Positions 33,291 to 44,537 are shown, numbered from the stretch's first letter. The stretch: DNA of 64,000 nt from Symbiodinium sp. CCMP2592 (GCA_905221615.1 CAJNDT010005368.1:416513-480512); one strand, 5' to 3'. Numbers and translations are program-made. Notes: a model not told the origin generated them from the sequence alone.

Positions 33291-34231
33291 GGTCCACCCT
33301 ATCCGACAGCTTGTTGGCATGATTATAGATGGCGGTATGCCTTGTAGCCGAAGGAGATCCTCTTGCGCAACCTGAGACGTCGGTCGACTTCTCAGGCCAT
33401 GGAATCCAACTGTTGCTTGCCTGCTTACTACTGCTGTTGCTGCTGTTGTTGTCCAGCAACGACGACGACAACGATCACGACTATAACGGTGATAACGATA
33501 CAAGGATCACAGAGCAACTGTGCTGACGACGATGACGAGAATAATGATGGTGATGCTGATGGCGAAGGTGCAGATGAAGGTGAAGATGGCGGATGAAAGA
33601 TGAAACATTAAGATGAAGGTGAAAATCCACTTCAATACGCAAGAACACCTAGAAGATAATCATAATTTATGAAATGAAGTCACATATTAAGACTATCAAC
33701 AGCACTATGATGATGTTGTGGCCTTTGTCACTGATGGTGTCGCTGTTCATGGTGTTGTTGATGTTGGTGCTGATGACGATGTTGGTGCAGCGATGATGTC
33801 CGTGATGATACCTATAGCATGAGCATGCCGGAAGTGTTTGCAATTATTGTTGTGTTTGACCATGCCCCTTCGTCTACCACTTTATCGGGCCCCTCCGCCC
33901 ATTCTGTAATCCAGCTCTCCGGGTTTCCTTGTTGCCAGGTCCTTTGTGCTAGCTCGTCAGATGGTGGTTGTCGGAAAGTTGTTCTTTGCCATGATTGTCA
34001 GCATGGGCACTGCCGCTACTGTCACCAGCTTGAGCATCATTAGCTGCATCACTGCGTCGCCGCTCTCAGGTCAGCACAATCAGTGTATCAGGTGTATCAG
34101 CATCTTTTTCGATGTCGCAATCACCATACCATCACCATATGCATCGGCATTACAGCCCTCCAAGCCTTATATAAGTTGCAAGTCCTTTCTCCGGCCCCTG
34201 CACTGTTCTGCTGAGGCGTTCAGACTTCCAG

Positions 34232-34315
34232 ATGCTTCGCACCAAGCGGACGGCGCGATACGGCGGCGACCCGGGGCGCGGCACCAAGGGAGGGAGGGCA
34301 AGGGCTTGGCCAAAG
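34232..34315 (+). CDS. Basic exon
   Basis: MLRTKRTARYGGDPGRGTKG then GRARAWPK, between TTCCAG and GTAGTA. The reading resembles a ribosomal-protein-like basic, Gly-rich stretch but I cannot place it. Confidence 0.35.
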
Positions 34316-34821
34316 TAGTATGATAAAGATATTTTGCGAAAGGCCATGGTGACATGGTGACTTTGATGATGCTAATGGCCATGATGGATTGGGTTGCTGA
34401 GGATGATAGTTTGAGAGAATGATGATGTTTGACGAGGGTTGTGAGCGTGGCGGCGCGTTGATGCTGGCTCTGATGGTACTACTTAATGATGGCAGTGACG
34501 GCGATTAGCGTGCTGCTGCTGCTGATGGTGATGACGATGGTGATGACGATGGTGATGATGATGATGCTTGTTCTGGTGCTGGTGCTGGCCTGGCGCTGGC
34601 ACTGGTCTTTCATGTTCGGACAATGTTACAATACCATTCCGGAAGCCTTGTTCCACGAGGTTTCGGAAAAGGATGTTTGGTATTGGCTTCCTTATGAGAC
34701 CGTCGTTCCAGGACCTTGCAGGTTTCCGTGAGATGCAACCGAGCAGAATCCTTCTGTGTTGCCATGACTGTTACCCCCAGCGCGACCAGTCCAAAAGAAG
34801 AATCGTGAACCGATCGACACT

Positions 34822-35109
34822 ATGGGGGGAAGTCACACTGTCTCTGCAGTGGTCTTGACACGGTCCCACGAAACACCGAATGGTAATGCCCGGAGCAAGA
34901 GAAGCAGCATACTCATCAATGCGCTCCTCATCTCCCCGCCGCATGCCATGCCATCAGCTTGCTATACTCTTGTCGCAGTTTTCAACGATCCAGGGCTTGA
35001 AACTCCCCAGATCAGCATCAACGCCAACTCTGACTTGGACTCCAGAAGCCTTGCATTCTCCTCCGAAAAGACTTCCAGGAGTATTCTTCGCTCCAAGTCC
35101 TCCCGCTAA
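34822..35109 (+). CDS. Repeat-free open frame
   Basis: Segments SHETPNGNARSKRSSILINA, MPSACYTLVAVFNDPGLETP and SINANSDLDSRSLAFSSEKT, ending SKSSR-stop. Ser-rich. No family recognised. Confidence 0.3.
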   Translation: MGGSHTVSAVVLTRSHETPNGNARSKRSSILINALLISPPHAMPSACYTLVAVFNDPGLETPQISINANSDLDSRSLAFSSEKTSRSILRSKSSR

Positions 35110-35162
35110 AACAGTAGGGCTCATACAAGGAACCCTGAGGTTTCTGAATCAGGCTCCTAATG

Positions 35163-35265
35163 TAGGGGCCTTAATAATTAGAATAGGGTTTTGGGGCCCA
35201 TTATACTATAATTATATTAAGGAACCCCCACCATAATATTGGTAATTATTTAGGCTCCTACATTA
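35163..35265. mobile_element. Family A element, well preserved
   Basis: TAGGGGCCTTAATAATTAGA ... TGGTAATTATTTAGGCTCCT around CCCATTATACTATAATTATA. Confidence 0.9.
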
Positions 35266-35311
35266 AACCCTCAAACCTATCCCTAAACCCATCTAAACCC
35301 AAGCCCTGAAG

Positions 35312-35385
35312 CATGTCATTCCCGAAATCCAAGGCCGCCCTTCCTGCCTGAAGTGCTGCCGCCGGGAGCACATCTGCTTCGAGGG
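35312..35385 (+). CDS. Cys-rich exon
   Basis: HVIPEIQGRPSCLKCCRREH then ICFE. The CxxCC...H...C spacing suggests part of a zinc-binding domain such as a RING or B-box, which is inference. The acceptor CCCTGAAG follows a CCCTAAA run, and the intron opens GTTTAGGG. Confidence 0.5.
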
Positions 35386-35860
35386 GTTTAGGGTTTCTGG
35401 CCTTGCAAGGTTGCAGGGATTTAGGGGTTTGGGGGTTTCGGAGTTTGAGGTTTCGGGTTTCGGGGTTTGGGTCAAAAACAGGCCGTGCAGTCGCTCATCA
35501 CAGTCCAACGTGAATGTCGGGTGGCACTGCCAAGCCCATGTCCACTGCATCGAAAGCCCCCGCTCGCAAACCATCGCAAAGCATAAATGCTCGAAAGCTA
35601 TGAATTTCCGAGCCTGCAACACCGAGACCCGTAACCCCAAATTAAACAAAACAATAGTACTAATAATACTAAGAATACTAATGTTTATAAGCAAAAATAG
35701 CCATGATAATAACAACAAAAACAATGGTGGTGCTAATAATTATCATCAAAATGGTAGTGCTAATTATAAGCGGCTCAACCATAACCCTAAACCCTAAACA
35801 CAAGCGGCTCAACCTAAACCCTAAACCCTAATTATAAGCGGCTCAACCATAACCCAGAAG

Positions 35861-35915
35861 GCCCTGGCTCCAAGAGCTCTGCCTCGCCGTCGGCGACGCG
35901 GCAGCGTTGGTGGTG
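35861..35915 (+). CDS. Short GC-rich exon
   Basis: An island between CCCTAAA and TTTAGGG tracts after CCCAGAAG. Two frames are open (PRALPRRRRRGSV and LQELCLAVGDAAALVV), so the product is unclear. Confidence 0.3.
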
Positions 35916-35934
35916 GCCCCGGTGGTCAGAACCA

Positions 35935-36075
35935 GGGTTTAGGGTTTTGAGCTTAGGTCAGGGTTTAGGGTTTAGGGTCTAGGGTGTAGGCCCAGTTTAG
36001 GGTTTAGGGTTTAGAGTTTAGGTCAGGGTTTAGGGTTTAGAGTCTAGGGTTTAGGCCCAGTTTAGGGTTTAGGCG
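35935..36075. repeat. TTTAGGG tract with a tandem 60-bp duplication
   Basis: GGTCAGGGTTTAGGGTTTAG and TAGGCCCAGTTTAGGG recur twice. Confidence 0.8.
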
Positions 36076-36500
36076 CAGTTTCCTTAACATTTGGATCCTG
36101 CCAGCTGCTGGTTCGTTTTTCTTTTCCCGCGCTGCCGCGTGTTCCTGAGATTCGTATGTCAAGAGGGTTCAAGAGGTAGGGCTTTGAGTTTACGGTTGAT
36201 TGAGCATCCTCGGCTCTTTGGCCTTCTGGACTTGATTTGCGACTTGGGTGCTGGGTAGTGCAGGATCCAGCATTGCACATTTTAGGGGTCTCGTAATTCC
36301 GCAGGAATGCTTGTGTCTGTTGGTCGCTATGATGGGCACGAGACTTCTGCGTCTCCAGGGCATAATACTAGTACCCGGCCGAAATGCACCTGTAGCATCT
36401 TTTGCTTGGAAGAGCACCGCAATGAGAAAACTGGCGCCTCAAGCCACTGCATACGTGCCGCCTGTCCAGTTACACATAAAATCCGCCTTTGCTTTCAGAC

Positions 36501-37274
36501 ACGGGCATACTGAAGTCAATGATCATAAAAAAACCTGACGATGTCGGCTCAAGTTTGCTCATCGCTCACATCGCCAACTCTGCAGAGCGGAAGCTTATTC
36601 TGATGGCGTTCGCACCTATGCCAGGAATCAACGAGGATTCCGCGACAACGCTGCTTCCAGTGCCTCCGAACAAGCCGAAGAAACTTTCTCCAAGAAGCCT
36701 GATGGCTCTTCGTAGCCGGCGATTCGCACCAAGTTTAAGAGAAACTCAAGAAAACGCTGGGCCGGGTTTCTTCGATGAGCTATGCAACTCGCAGCAGACA
36801 GGCTCGCAGATTTTGCCCAGCCTCGTTCAGCTGCAAGCCTTCCACAAGCACAAGTCCATGGTGAGAGAGAGATTGCACGGCTCCGCCTTGTGTTGGGGTC
36901 GGCAGGAAGAGCGCGAGATGAAGCTGCACGAGATGCTTCCGCACTTGCACGACATCTTCGAGTGCGAGCAGGACACTGCCGACGAAGCCGAGGACGAGCC
37001 CTCCTGGCCGTGGAGGCAGTATCAAGTCAAGGAAGCTGACACCGACAAGTTGGCTCACATCCACGTGGAAGATGGCATGGCCGCGAAGAGTGATGTGGTG
37101 ATTTCGGACATCGCATGATCCAAGGAGCATTTGCAAGAAGTTTCCGAGTCCCTGTTGGCGCACTTCGAGTTCCGAGAAGCGCGCTTCCAAGTTCCTGCTT
37201 TTTTTTCGTCGTGTTCCCTGCCTGATAGTCAGAGCATAACTGGGCGACAGCCAAGCAAGAAAGTAGTCTTAGTT
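36501..37274 (+). CDS. Longest repeat-free coding-like frame, interrupted by one TGA
   Basis: From TTTCAG at about 36498 the frame runs TGILKSMIIKKPDDVGSSLL, GFFDELCNSQQTGSQILPSL and an acidic HDIFECEQDTADEAEDEPSW to a TGA at 37116. It then continues in the same frame (SKEHLQEVSESLLAHFEFRE and on) to TAG at 37275. This may be an intronless retrocopy, a selenocysteine or read-through gene, or a pseudogene. No domain recognised. Confidence 0.4.
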
Positions 37275-37852
37275 AGTTAGTTTTAAGGATACGTACCGAA
37301 GACAGCGTAAGATACGATCCGGTACTGTTCTTAGCTCGTTGGCGGCTCGGGTGCTATGGCTCCAGGTGGTCATTACCCTGTCTGAAAGAGACACAGGTCC
37401 TCACAAGAGGTTACAATTTTCCGCTCTAAGGCACTTCATGGCCGGTTTCCGTTTGATCTTGCGACACGCGTCTAGCTTCACACAGCTTCACATATGATGC
37501 ATGACGAAGGTCTTAGCTTTAGCTCCACCCCTTTGGGTAATCTGTCTCATATACCGCTGGAGTATGGTGTGTCCTAGTAGTATAGTATACGGTACGAGCA
37601 AGCACAGCAACGAAGCGAAGTTGCCGATGTGCAAGTTCGAGGATGTTTCCGATGAGCGGCTAGCTCGACGATATCCACAGGATTGTTGAAAGCTGCTGCG
37701 CGAGAAAGCTGTTACTCTGGCTATTTCTAGAAATCTGAGCTCCAAAGCTGCATGTCTGCATCGGGTTGGTCGCCTGCCGCTGCAAGCCTACGGCCTGCAC
37801 AGTGCATGCCAGCCCGCTCAACAAATACATTTTGCAACAGCATTGCTTGACA

Positions 37853-37877
37853 GTGTGTGTGTGTGTGTGTGTGTGTT
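37853..37877. repeat. (GT)n microsatellite
   Basis: Pure GT run of about 24 bp. Confidence 0.9.
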
Positions 37878-38020
37878 CGCCGTGCTTCGTCAACCTTAAC
37901 GCTCGCGAGTTCGAGTGCACATCTTGAGCAGGTATAGAGCAATGGCAGAATGTGAGTTCCGTGATAAGACTGTCGAGCAATCACTGTGGTGCGTCACCGG
38001 TTACGGTCTTGGAAAGGTGA

Positions 38021-38350
38021 GGAAGCCATGCGCTAGTAAATCCAGCATTCGGTCTTCGTAAAGGAGCATGCCGGAGTGGTTGTAGGCGATGGGCATATGC
38101 TGCACAGCAGTTAACGTTGGAGGAGTTCGGAACCGATGATGCACAAGATCCCGCTTGCGCATTCTTTGCTGCATGGGGTCGGACAGTTTTGCCCTCGATA
38201 GGGTCTCCTCCTCTTCTCCGGAAGGACGATGTCTCTCCGGTGCTGTCTCTCCCACGCAGATGCGGCACCCTCGCTGTGCAACTTCGAGACGACGTCTGTG
38301 CTTCTTGGTGCTATCCTGTGTCTCTGGTGGTTGGAAACCGGAGCAAACAT
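38021..38350 (+). CDS. Exon or ORF before a family A element
   Basis: Frame open from a TGA at 38018: NPAFGLRKGACRSGCRRWAY, EEFGTDDAQDPACAFFAAWG and LRDDVCASWCYPVSLVVGNR. It ends where a family A element starts (38351), which suggests an exon-intron edge. Confidence 0.4.
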
Positions 38351-38445
38351 AATCTAGGGGCCTTCATAAGTAAATAGGGTTTGGGGTATATTACTGAGTA
38401 CAATCGTGATGAAGGAACTCCCAAAACCCTCTTCTAGTTTTTCAA
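38351..38445. mobile_element. Family A element after an open frame
   Basis: CTAGGGGCCTTCATAAGTAA ... CTCTTCTAGTTTTTC. Starts where the frame 38021-38350 stops being coding-like. Confidence 0.7.
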
Positions 38446-38595
38446 TATGTTTTGAGCTCCGTGCATTACTCGATAAAGTATCCCCCACATGACGTGGTTC
38501 ACCACGAAGCGGTCGAAGAGGAGCTTCGCCTGCTTTCGTGCGCGACAGCAGGCGGAAAATTGTAAAAGTCTTTGCCGAGTTTTCCCCCTGGGGTA
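38446..38595 (+). CDS. Possible exon between two family A elements
   Basis: Two overlapping frames look protein-like (VHHEAVEEELRLLSCATAGG and VRDSRRKIVKVFAEFSPWG). Position between two elements supports an exon. The frame is unresolved. Confidence 0.25.
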
Positions 38596-38752
38596 GTATA
38601 GGGGCCTCAATGGTTACCACTGTTTTGGGGAGTCCTTGTTAGAGTTATAGTACATATACCCCAAAACCCTTTTCTAATGATTCAAGGCCCATTACACTAT
38701 ACTTATAACAAGGAACCCCTGAAATGGTTTTGGCAATCATTGAGGCCCCTAT
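38596..38752. mobile_element. Family A element with internal duplication
   Basis: TATAGGGGCCTCAATGGTTA ... AATCATTGAGGCCCCTATAA. About 157 bp: two A cores head to head between one pair of ends. Confidence 0.85.
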
Positions 38753-38867
38753 AATCGATGACGGTTCTGCCGAACTGGAAGACTCTTGGTCCCAGTCTTT
38801 CCGGCCCAGTCGGCCACAGTGTGCCCATGACATGCAGGTCGAGCGGGGTGTGGAAAAGTCCTTCTGA
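38753..38867 (+). CDS. Possible exon after a family A element
   Basis: DDGSAELEDSWSQSFRPSRP then QCAHDMQVERGVEKSF and TGA, starting at the element edge. Likely part of the same gene as 38021-38350. Confidence 0.35.
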
Positions 38868-39219
38868 CTCCCGGGATTGGGTTCAAACAATACTAATATA
38901 GCGGCCCGAATGATCAGAATAAGTTTTTTGGGGGAGGTATATTATACCATAGCTATAATATGGAGCCACCTAAACAGTACAGAGCTTGTTCCGGAGAGTA
39001 TACTGACTGCACCGTCAATGCGGAAGGCTCCAGCAGTCTCTGCTGTGCGTGTCTGTATCCTTACAGCAGTTTTAGGGGTTTCGGGCACAGGGGCTTAGGA
39101 CTTAGGGTCTAAGCTTAGGGCTCAGGGCTTACAAGGTTTCAGGTTAAGGCTTGGGACTTGGGGTTGAGTGTTGGGGTTCAGGATGCATCATAAGGCATCC
39201 CCGTTTATGCTGTTTTCAG

Positions 39220-39351
39220 CCGTGGGACACAGAGCGACGGCCAGCCGTACTCTTTTTTGAGTGCGAGTATGGTCATCAGCACGATGAGTATTCTATGTCG
39301 CGTGTTATCCTGTGCTATGCCCGTCACCACGAAAAGCTGTGTCGGTTCTGA
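39220..39351 (+). CDS. Possible terminal exon
   Basis: After TTTTCAG: PWDTERRPAVLFFECEYGHQ then HDEYSMSRVILCYARHHEKL and CRF-stop. Repeat-free, with His and Cys residues. Unknown family. Confidence 0.35.
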   Translation, partial: PWDTERRPAVLFFECEYGHQHDEYSMSRVILCYARHHEKLCRF

Positions 39352-39967
39352 TGGTTATGTGCCACTCCTTTAGTCTCTGGGGTAGGCACCATTTCGGGCT
39401 CGGAGCATGGGGAAGTGCACTGCAAGCGGCACCCTCGGTTCCTCGATGATAATTCACATATCTGTGACAAGCCTTAAGCCTTAAGATACATTGCTGCATG
39501 TGTGGTATAGTCACAGTGGACCCTTATAGATCCCTTATAGTAACCCTTATAGATCCCTAACAGAAACCCTTATAGACCCACCCGCCTGCTCCGATCTACC
39601 CTCATCCCTAAGCCCTCCTTCCGGAGGGCGCTGAGACCAGGAGCCCACGCCGAATCACGTCTTGGTGAACCACTACCAGCCGGGCCAAGGTCTGGCCGGT
39701 TTTGGGAGATTTGGGGATTCAGGGTGATGGAGGGTTTGGGGGTGAGGGGGGTCGATCGGTGATCGTTGAGGTCAATGGAAGCTGTGTTTTGCAATATATT
39801 CGAATCATGTTTTGCAGAGGATTGCAACCAGTTTTGAAGCAGCCTTCCATGATCGAGCTGTCGCAGAACACATCTGCTCTCATGCTATGCCAGTCAGACT
39901 CCATGCGATCAAGTAGCCGAAGCCGTAAGTCGAGAATGCAAAGCACAACCCAAGTCGAAGCCTGAAT

Positions 39968-40141
39968 ATGAACCGCTCCATGGCACAAGCCTTGATTCCC
40001 GCGAGCTTTAACTTCCCGACTCCAGGCATACTGCCTCACACGGACGGACCGGCATACTCGCCTTGGGCCGCGATCGTGTCCCTGGGCAGTGCAGTGGTGC
40101 TTGCCCTGGAGCGGTGGATGAGAGAATTAAGCAAGTATTGA
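39968..40141 (+). CDS. Small ATG-initiated frame
   Basis: 57 residues: MNRSMAQALIPASFNFPTPG then YSPWAAIVSLGSAVVLALER and a TGA. A single hydrophobic stretch could be a membrane helix. It may also be a 3' exon. Confidence 0.25.
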   Translation: MNRSMAQALIPASFNFPTPGILPHTDGPAYSPWAAIVSLGSAVVLALERWMRELSKY

Positions 40142-40222
40142 AGTTAGTGCTGAGCGGATGTGGAGACAACCCAAAACTACTCTGAGACAACCTAGCAAAA
40201 CCGACAAGCTGAAGCTTACATC

Positions 40223-40328
40223 GGGGCCTTAACCACTAATTACCTATACTATTTTGGGGGTTCCTTAGTGTAATGATAGCAGAAGGGTCACCGAAACCCT
40301 ATTCCAAGTATTCCAGCCCCTATATTAC
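40223..40328. mobile_element. Family A element
   Basis: GGGGCCTTAACCACTAATTA ... CAAGTATTCCAGCCCCTATA. Confidence 0.8.
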
Positions 40329-40535
40329 ATGACCCTTATAGTATCCCTTATGGAACCCCTTATAGACCCCTTATATTCTAATTATTAAGGCCCCTATAAT
40401 AGCAGACATTCCTGGTTTGGAGGAGGATTTCTATAATACTATACAGTACCCTTATAGGGCCCCTTTAAAGGAACCCTATTCTATTTGGGAGGTTGTCAAA
40501 ATTAGGGTTCTTTTTTGGGGAGGAGTTCACCTGAG

Positions 40536-40596
40536 GTCTTTGACTTCTGGCGCGACCATGCCCACGTGGCAGGCCGGAGCTCGAGATGGCTAGCGG
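40536..40596 (+). CDS. Short exon
   Basis: VFDFWRDHAHVAGRSSRWLA between ACCTGAG and GTGGTT. TTTAGGG-like sequence follows. Confidence 0.4.
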
Positions 40597-41471
40597 GTGG
40601 TTCTGCAGATTAGGGTTTCGGGGTTTGGGGTTTAAGGTTTAGGGGTAGTGGTTTAGGCTAACGGTTTAGGGTTTTAGGGTATGGCCAGCGGGTAGTTCTG
40701 TAAATTAGGGTCCCTTTTTAGCACGGCACCGTAAAATCGACCCCAAAAGGAATCCAAAAGGACCCTAAAAGGGACGCTAAAAAGGCCCCTAAAAGGGACC
40801 CTGAAAACGACTCTAAAAAGGAAAGTCATTTAGATAACCCCCCCAGTATCCGCAGTCATCGTCCTCGTGGTCACGGTCGGTGGTGGCAGTGCTTTGCTTG
40901 CGTGATCATAGTGGTCGTGGCGGATTCCCGGATGTCGTGCTGTGGGCCTTATCAATGCATTGCCAATGTTTGTTTTCTACATTCGTTGTTCTTATTGCCC
41001 CAGCCTGCACCGGAGAACATCTGTAGTTTGTGGGTGAAATCTTGTTTGGGGTTAGGGGTTCGAGTTTCGGCGGTGTCGGTGTGGTTTGAGGCGAAGTCGT
41101 CACAGTGCATGTCAGCCCATATAGTAGGTTCTGACACGCAAATAAGGTCTTCGGATGGGGTTGTTGGACCACGCGGTCATCAATTTCGGGCACTCACTAC
41201 AGCGCGTTATTGTTAAGATGGAGCTATTTTTGGAACTCCATCCATCGAGAGGATGGATCTGCAGGGATCCGCATGAAAACTTGGGACGACGACTACTACT
41301 CTCAAGAACTGTTGTTCGAAAAGTTATCTCGGAGAGCTCTCAACCCCAAGCCCTCAACCTTAAAACCCTACAAACCCCGAGCACTAAGCCCAGAACCCTA
41401 ATCCCTAAAGCCTGAACCCAAGGAGGAAAAAGGCGCTCAACAAAAAAAAACTGAACCCAAAGCCATTGCAG

Positions 41472-41538
41472 GAGGCGAGGCGCCGGTCGCCTCGCTTCTA
41501 GTGCCCCCGTCCCGGCCCCATCGTGGTCTTGCCTTTGG
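41472..41538 (+). CDS. Short exon with canonical sites
   Basis: GEAPVASLLVPPSRPHRGLA then F, between ATTGCAG and a full GTGAGT donor. CCCTAAA-rich sequence lies upstream. Confidence 0.5.
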
Positions 41539-42105
41539 GTGAGTCAAACATCCGATGCAAACTACCCAGACGTTCCAAAGCCCCTTAAGCCAGGAATAGA
41601 CCTACAATCACACAAAGGACCTCAGACAGAGTGGATAAGCGTTTGTTTTGGTGTTTTTAGGATTAAGGAGTTTTGGTGGTATTAGGGTTTAGGGATTTTA
41701 GGGTTTCCTTTAAAGGGATCCATAAGGGTTCCTTAAAGGGATCCATAAAGGTTCTATATAGGGTTTAGTGTTTGTTACCCCTCTGTGGGACACACTCCGG
41801 CAGCTCGCACGTCGAGTAGCGGGGGATGGCTTCGCCCTTTTCCCGTAAACCCTCATATCGAGGTCTTCAGAATTACCTCTTCTTTTTGCGGGATGCCTTA
41901 TAATTATAGATGTATGATAACTTCAAAGCCCTTTTCTAATTTTTTTCAGGCCCCTATACTACTGTTTAGGGCTTTAGGGTGTTAGGGTGTTAGGGCTTCG
42001 GGTCTCAGGGTTTAAGTTTTAGGGCTACAGCTTTCTACTGCGTCACGGTTGTAAAGTCTCACTAGCATTCTAAGTCCCGTCGAACTGTTTAGCACCGGGT
42101 CTGAG

Positions 42106-42165
42106 GCGCAGTTTGCTGGTGTTCTCGGACGAGGCCGTCGTTGATCCCATAAGAACCCTGAACTG
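42106..42165 (+). CDS. Short exon
   Basis: After GTCTGAG: RSLLVFSDEAVVDPIRTLN then TGA. Confidence 0.3.
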
Positions 42166-42467
42166 ACATGGTCGCACTTTTTTTGCTACATTTCAATGTT
42201 TAGTGAAGACTTCCTTCCTGGGCGATTCCCTCTCTAACCCTTCATGAAGGATTTCGTGGGGGCGATGTTTTTTTTAAATGAAGGTGTGTTAAGTTTGATT
42301 TTCCAGGGCTTTCAATCGTTGTAGAAGCATTCGCAGGGCCTTGTCAATGGTTTGTTTCATGTTTTGGGTTATCAACCCTAGTCTAGCAACTCCAGTAAGT
42401 AACACATCCGAAACTGTGCACGAAGATAAAGGGGTATAGTGCGGTATAGCGTTTAGGTTTGGGTGTC

Positions 42468-42590
42468 ATGCACTACTACAAGGGCTTTCTGGGAGTTGCA
42501 AGCTCGTTGGGAGCTCTCGTATCTCTAGCATCCGAAGCCCACCTCGTCGGTATGATCCGGCTGTGTCTGATGATGGTGGTGGCCATGTAA
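42468..42590 (+). CDS. Small hydrophobic ATG frame
   Basis: MHYYKGFLGVASSLGALVSL then ASEAHLVGMIRLCLMMVVAM and TAA; forty residues, mostly one or two membrane-type helices. It abuts a family A element (42599), so it may be an exon. Confidence 0.3.
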   Translation: MHYYKGFLGVASSLGALVSLASEAHLVGMIRLCLMMVVAM

Positions 42591-42598
42591 GGGTCATG

Positions 42599-42698
42599 TA
42601 ATATAGGGGTCGGAACGCAATTATTCCTAGTGTTGTTTTTCATAGATTTACTATGAGGTATCCGAAGCCCTATTCTGATAATCAAGGCCCCTATACTG
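42599..42698. mobile_element. Family A element
   Basis: ATATAGGGGTCGGAACGCAA ... CTGATAATCAAGGCCCCTAT; left half diverged. Confidence 0.7.
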
Positions 42699-42904
42699 GT
42701 AGACCAAGAATGACAGAAGGGTCTGCTTACACTGCGTGCGCACAATCATTAAACTTTTCGTAGGGATCTTTAACAAGGCATGAAGGGATCTTGAACCTTA
42801 AAAGCCCTGTTGCACTTATTCTTATTAAACAAGAGGCTATGTGAGGAACCCCGGAAAGTCCTTAAACTCTACATGAAATGTGGCACTTCCTTTCATCCAC
42901 CGCA

Positions 42905-42996
42905 AGAAAGACTCCTAAACCCTAAACCCTAAGGCCCTAAGCCCCAAACCCTAAAACCCTGATACCCTAAAGCCCTAAAGCCCTAAAGCCCTAAAG
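42905..42996. repeat. CCCTAAA/AGCCCTAA array before an exon
   Basis: Ends in four AAGCCCTA units that lead straight into the acceptor CCCTAAAG of the exon at 42997. Confidence 0.85.
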
Positions 42997-43086
42997 CGCA
43001 GCCTTCTTCTGCCGGAGGCGTACAAGCAGCACTTGCATGGCATTTCAGACCGACTGGCCGATGACTTGCAGGCTCTCCTTTTTGGG
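42997..43086 (+). CDS. Exon, product unknown
   Basis: RSLLLPEAYKQHLHGISDRL then ADDLQALLF. The acceptor CCCTAAAG comes from a CCCTAAA array, and the exon ends in a partial E element (GGGTGGTTGTC). Helical composition, no repeats. Confidence 0.5.
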
Positions 43087-43184
43087 TGGTTGTCAAAATT
43101 AGGGTCCGGCCCCTAGGGTTCCTTTAAAGGGTTCCTTAAGGGGATCTATAAGGGTTCTATAAAGGGTTTAGAGCTTAAGGAGAT

Positions 43185-43262
43185 ATGGGTGGTTGTTAAA
43201 GTCAGGGTTTCTATCTGGGTCCCTATTATAACACGGCACCTAACATTTAGGGTACCCTAAAC
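43185..43262. mobile_element. Partial family E element
   Basis: Left arm and core only (GGGTGGTTGTTAAAGTCAGG ... ATTTAGGGTACCC). Another left end lies at 43084-43105; further fragments at 32426-32445, 40489-40520 and 40683-40720. Confidence 0.6.
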
Positions 43263-43301
43263 CCTAAACACTAAGGCCCTAAACCCTGCACCCTAAACCG
43301 G

Positions 43302-44098
43302 TACCCAGAGACTCCGACACCCCCTTAAATTAAGGATTATATTCTATAAATCATCTATTAGGGCTCCTATTATATGTTAAGGGAGATTCCTATTCTGCTT
43401 AATTAAGGATTATATTTTTTAAATCATGTATTAGGGCTTCTATTATACTTTAAGGAAGATTCCTCAATTAAGGACTATTCTTTGAATCATGTCAGGGTTC
43501 CTATTATTTTTAAGGGGCATTCCTTAATTAAGGATTATACTCTTTAAATCACATTGGGGTTCCTATTATATTTTAAGGGAGGTTTTCTAACTAAGGACTA
43601 TTCTTTATCCTACTATTATAGCCGGGCGCGGGATGTAAGACGTACCCTGGTTTTAAGCAAAAAACAGAGGTTTCTGGTATCAAAGAGCGAATCTTTAACC
43701 GACATCGGGTGTTTACCATAAGATAGGTGGTAAAGCTGAAATACGTATGCCCCGCACCCGGCATAGGTGTGTTTGGTAAGTCTTTAGTGCCGTGTCATTG
43801 GTCAGTTTTTTGGGTTTCAGGGGTTGGAGTTTGAAAATGTGCCCAGCAACCAGGAGCGTCTTGAATATTCGGCCGTATTTAAGAGACAAAGAATAGTTAA
43901 TTCGGTAGGGTTGTAATAAAGAAGCAATAGGAAGGCTTTGTCAGTGCAGAACTTGTGTGGAGTCTGTAAGGACCCCGAGTAAGGTGGGAATTGCAAGGAA
44001 ATCCGCAGTTTGTAGACCCTCACATCTTGCATCCCGCGCCCGCCTTATAATTTGAGGGGGAGATTCCTTAATCGAGGGGGTTTTGGTGTCTCTGGGTA
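43302..44098. mobile_element. Composite family C element with internal tandem copies
   Basis: Outer ends are TA-CCCAGAGACTCC and GTGTCTCTGGG-TA. Inside, a unit of about 70 bp (TTAAGGATTATATTCT ... AGGGCTCCTATTATA ... TTAAGGGAGATTCC) is repeated about four times to 43615, then a second element is inserted. Confidence 0.75.
43621..44043. mobile_element. GC-ended inverted-repeat element nested in the C composite
   Basis: GGGCGCGGGATGTAAGA at the left and TCTTGCATCCCGCGCCC at the right, flanked by TTATA on both sides (5-bp duplication). About 423 bp with no protein recognised inside. Confidence 0.75.
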
Positions 44099-44369
44099 TT
44101 GCAGCTTTTGACCATGTTTGATATAGCCTAAGCCCTAGCCCTAGAACACCCGAAACCCTGCAACCCGAAGCTCCACAACGGGAACACCCGACACCCCAAA
44201 AGCTCAATGACATACAACCCTACAGCCGTACGTCCCGAGACTGGCAGGGTTTGGACAACTGGAGCCCCGATGCTCGGTACTCAGCTGTTCGGCTGCGCGC
44301 GCGGTTGAGCTAACGGATTGACACGTGAGTTTTCTGGGTCCTCTTAATGGGGATCCTACTTTGACTTTA

Positions 44370-44537
44370 CATTCTGACGACAAATTCCATGTGATTGGTT
44401 TGCTTCTTCGTCATGGAATGCATGGCAGCAAGTGGCTGAAAGAAGCTAGAGCCTTTGCAAGAATGCCCTTCACAGGACCTCTACCAGAGGACGGAGTCGA
44501 TTTTGATTTCACGAAAGCTTACACCCCTCAACCCTAA
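44370..44537 (+). CDS. Open frame, possible exon
   Basis: DDKFHVIGLLLRHGMHGSKW then LKEARAFARMPFTGPLPEDG and TKAYTPQP-stop. A short exon-like island at 44240-44276 (WQGLDNWSPDA) precedes it. Confidence 0.35.
   Translation, partial: HSDDKFHVIGLLLRHGMHGSKWLKEARAFARMPFTGPLPEDGVDFDFTKAYTPQP

Noticed and set aside
43621-44043. Autonomous transposon with a transposase gene
   Set aside because: The longest internal frames are about 70-90 codons and show no DDE or other catalytic pattern.
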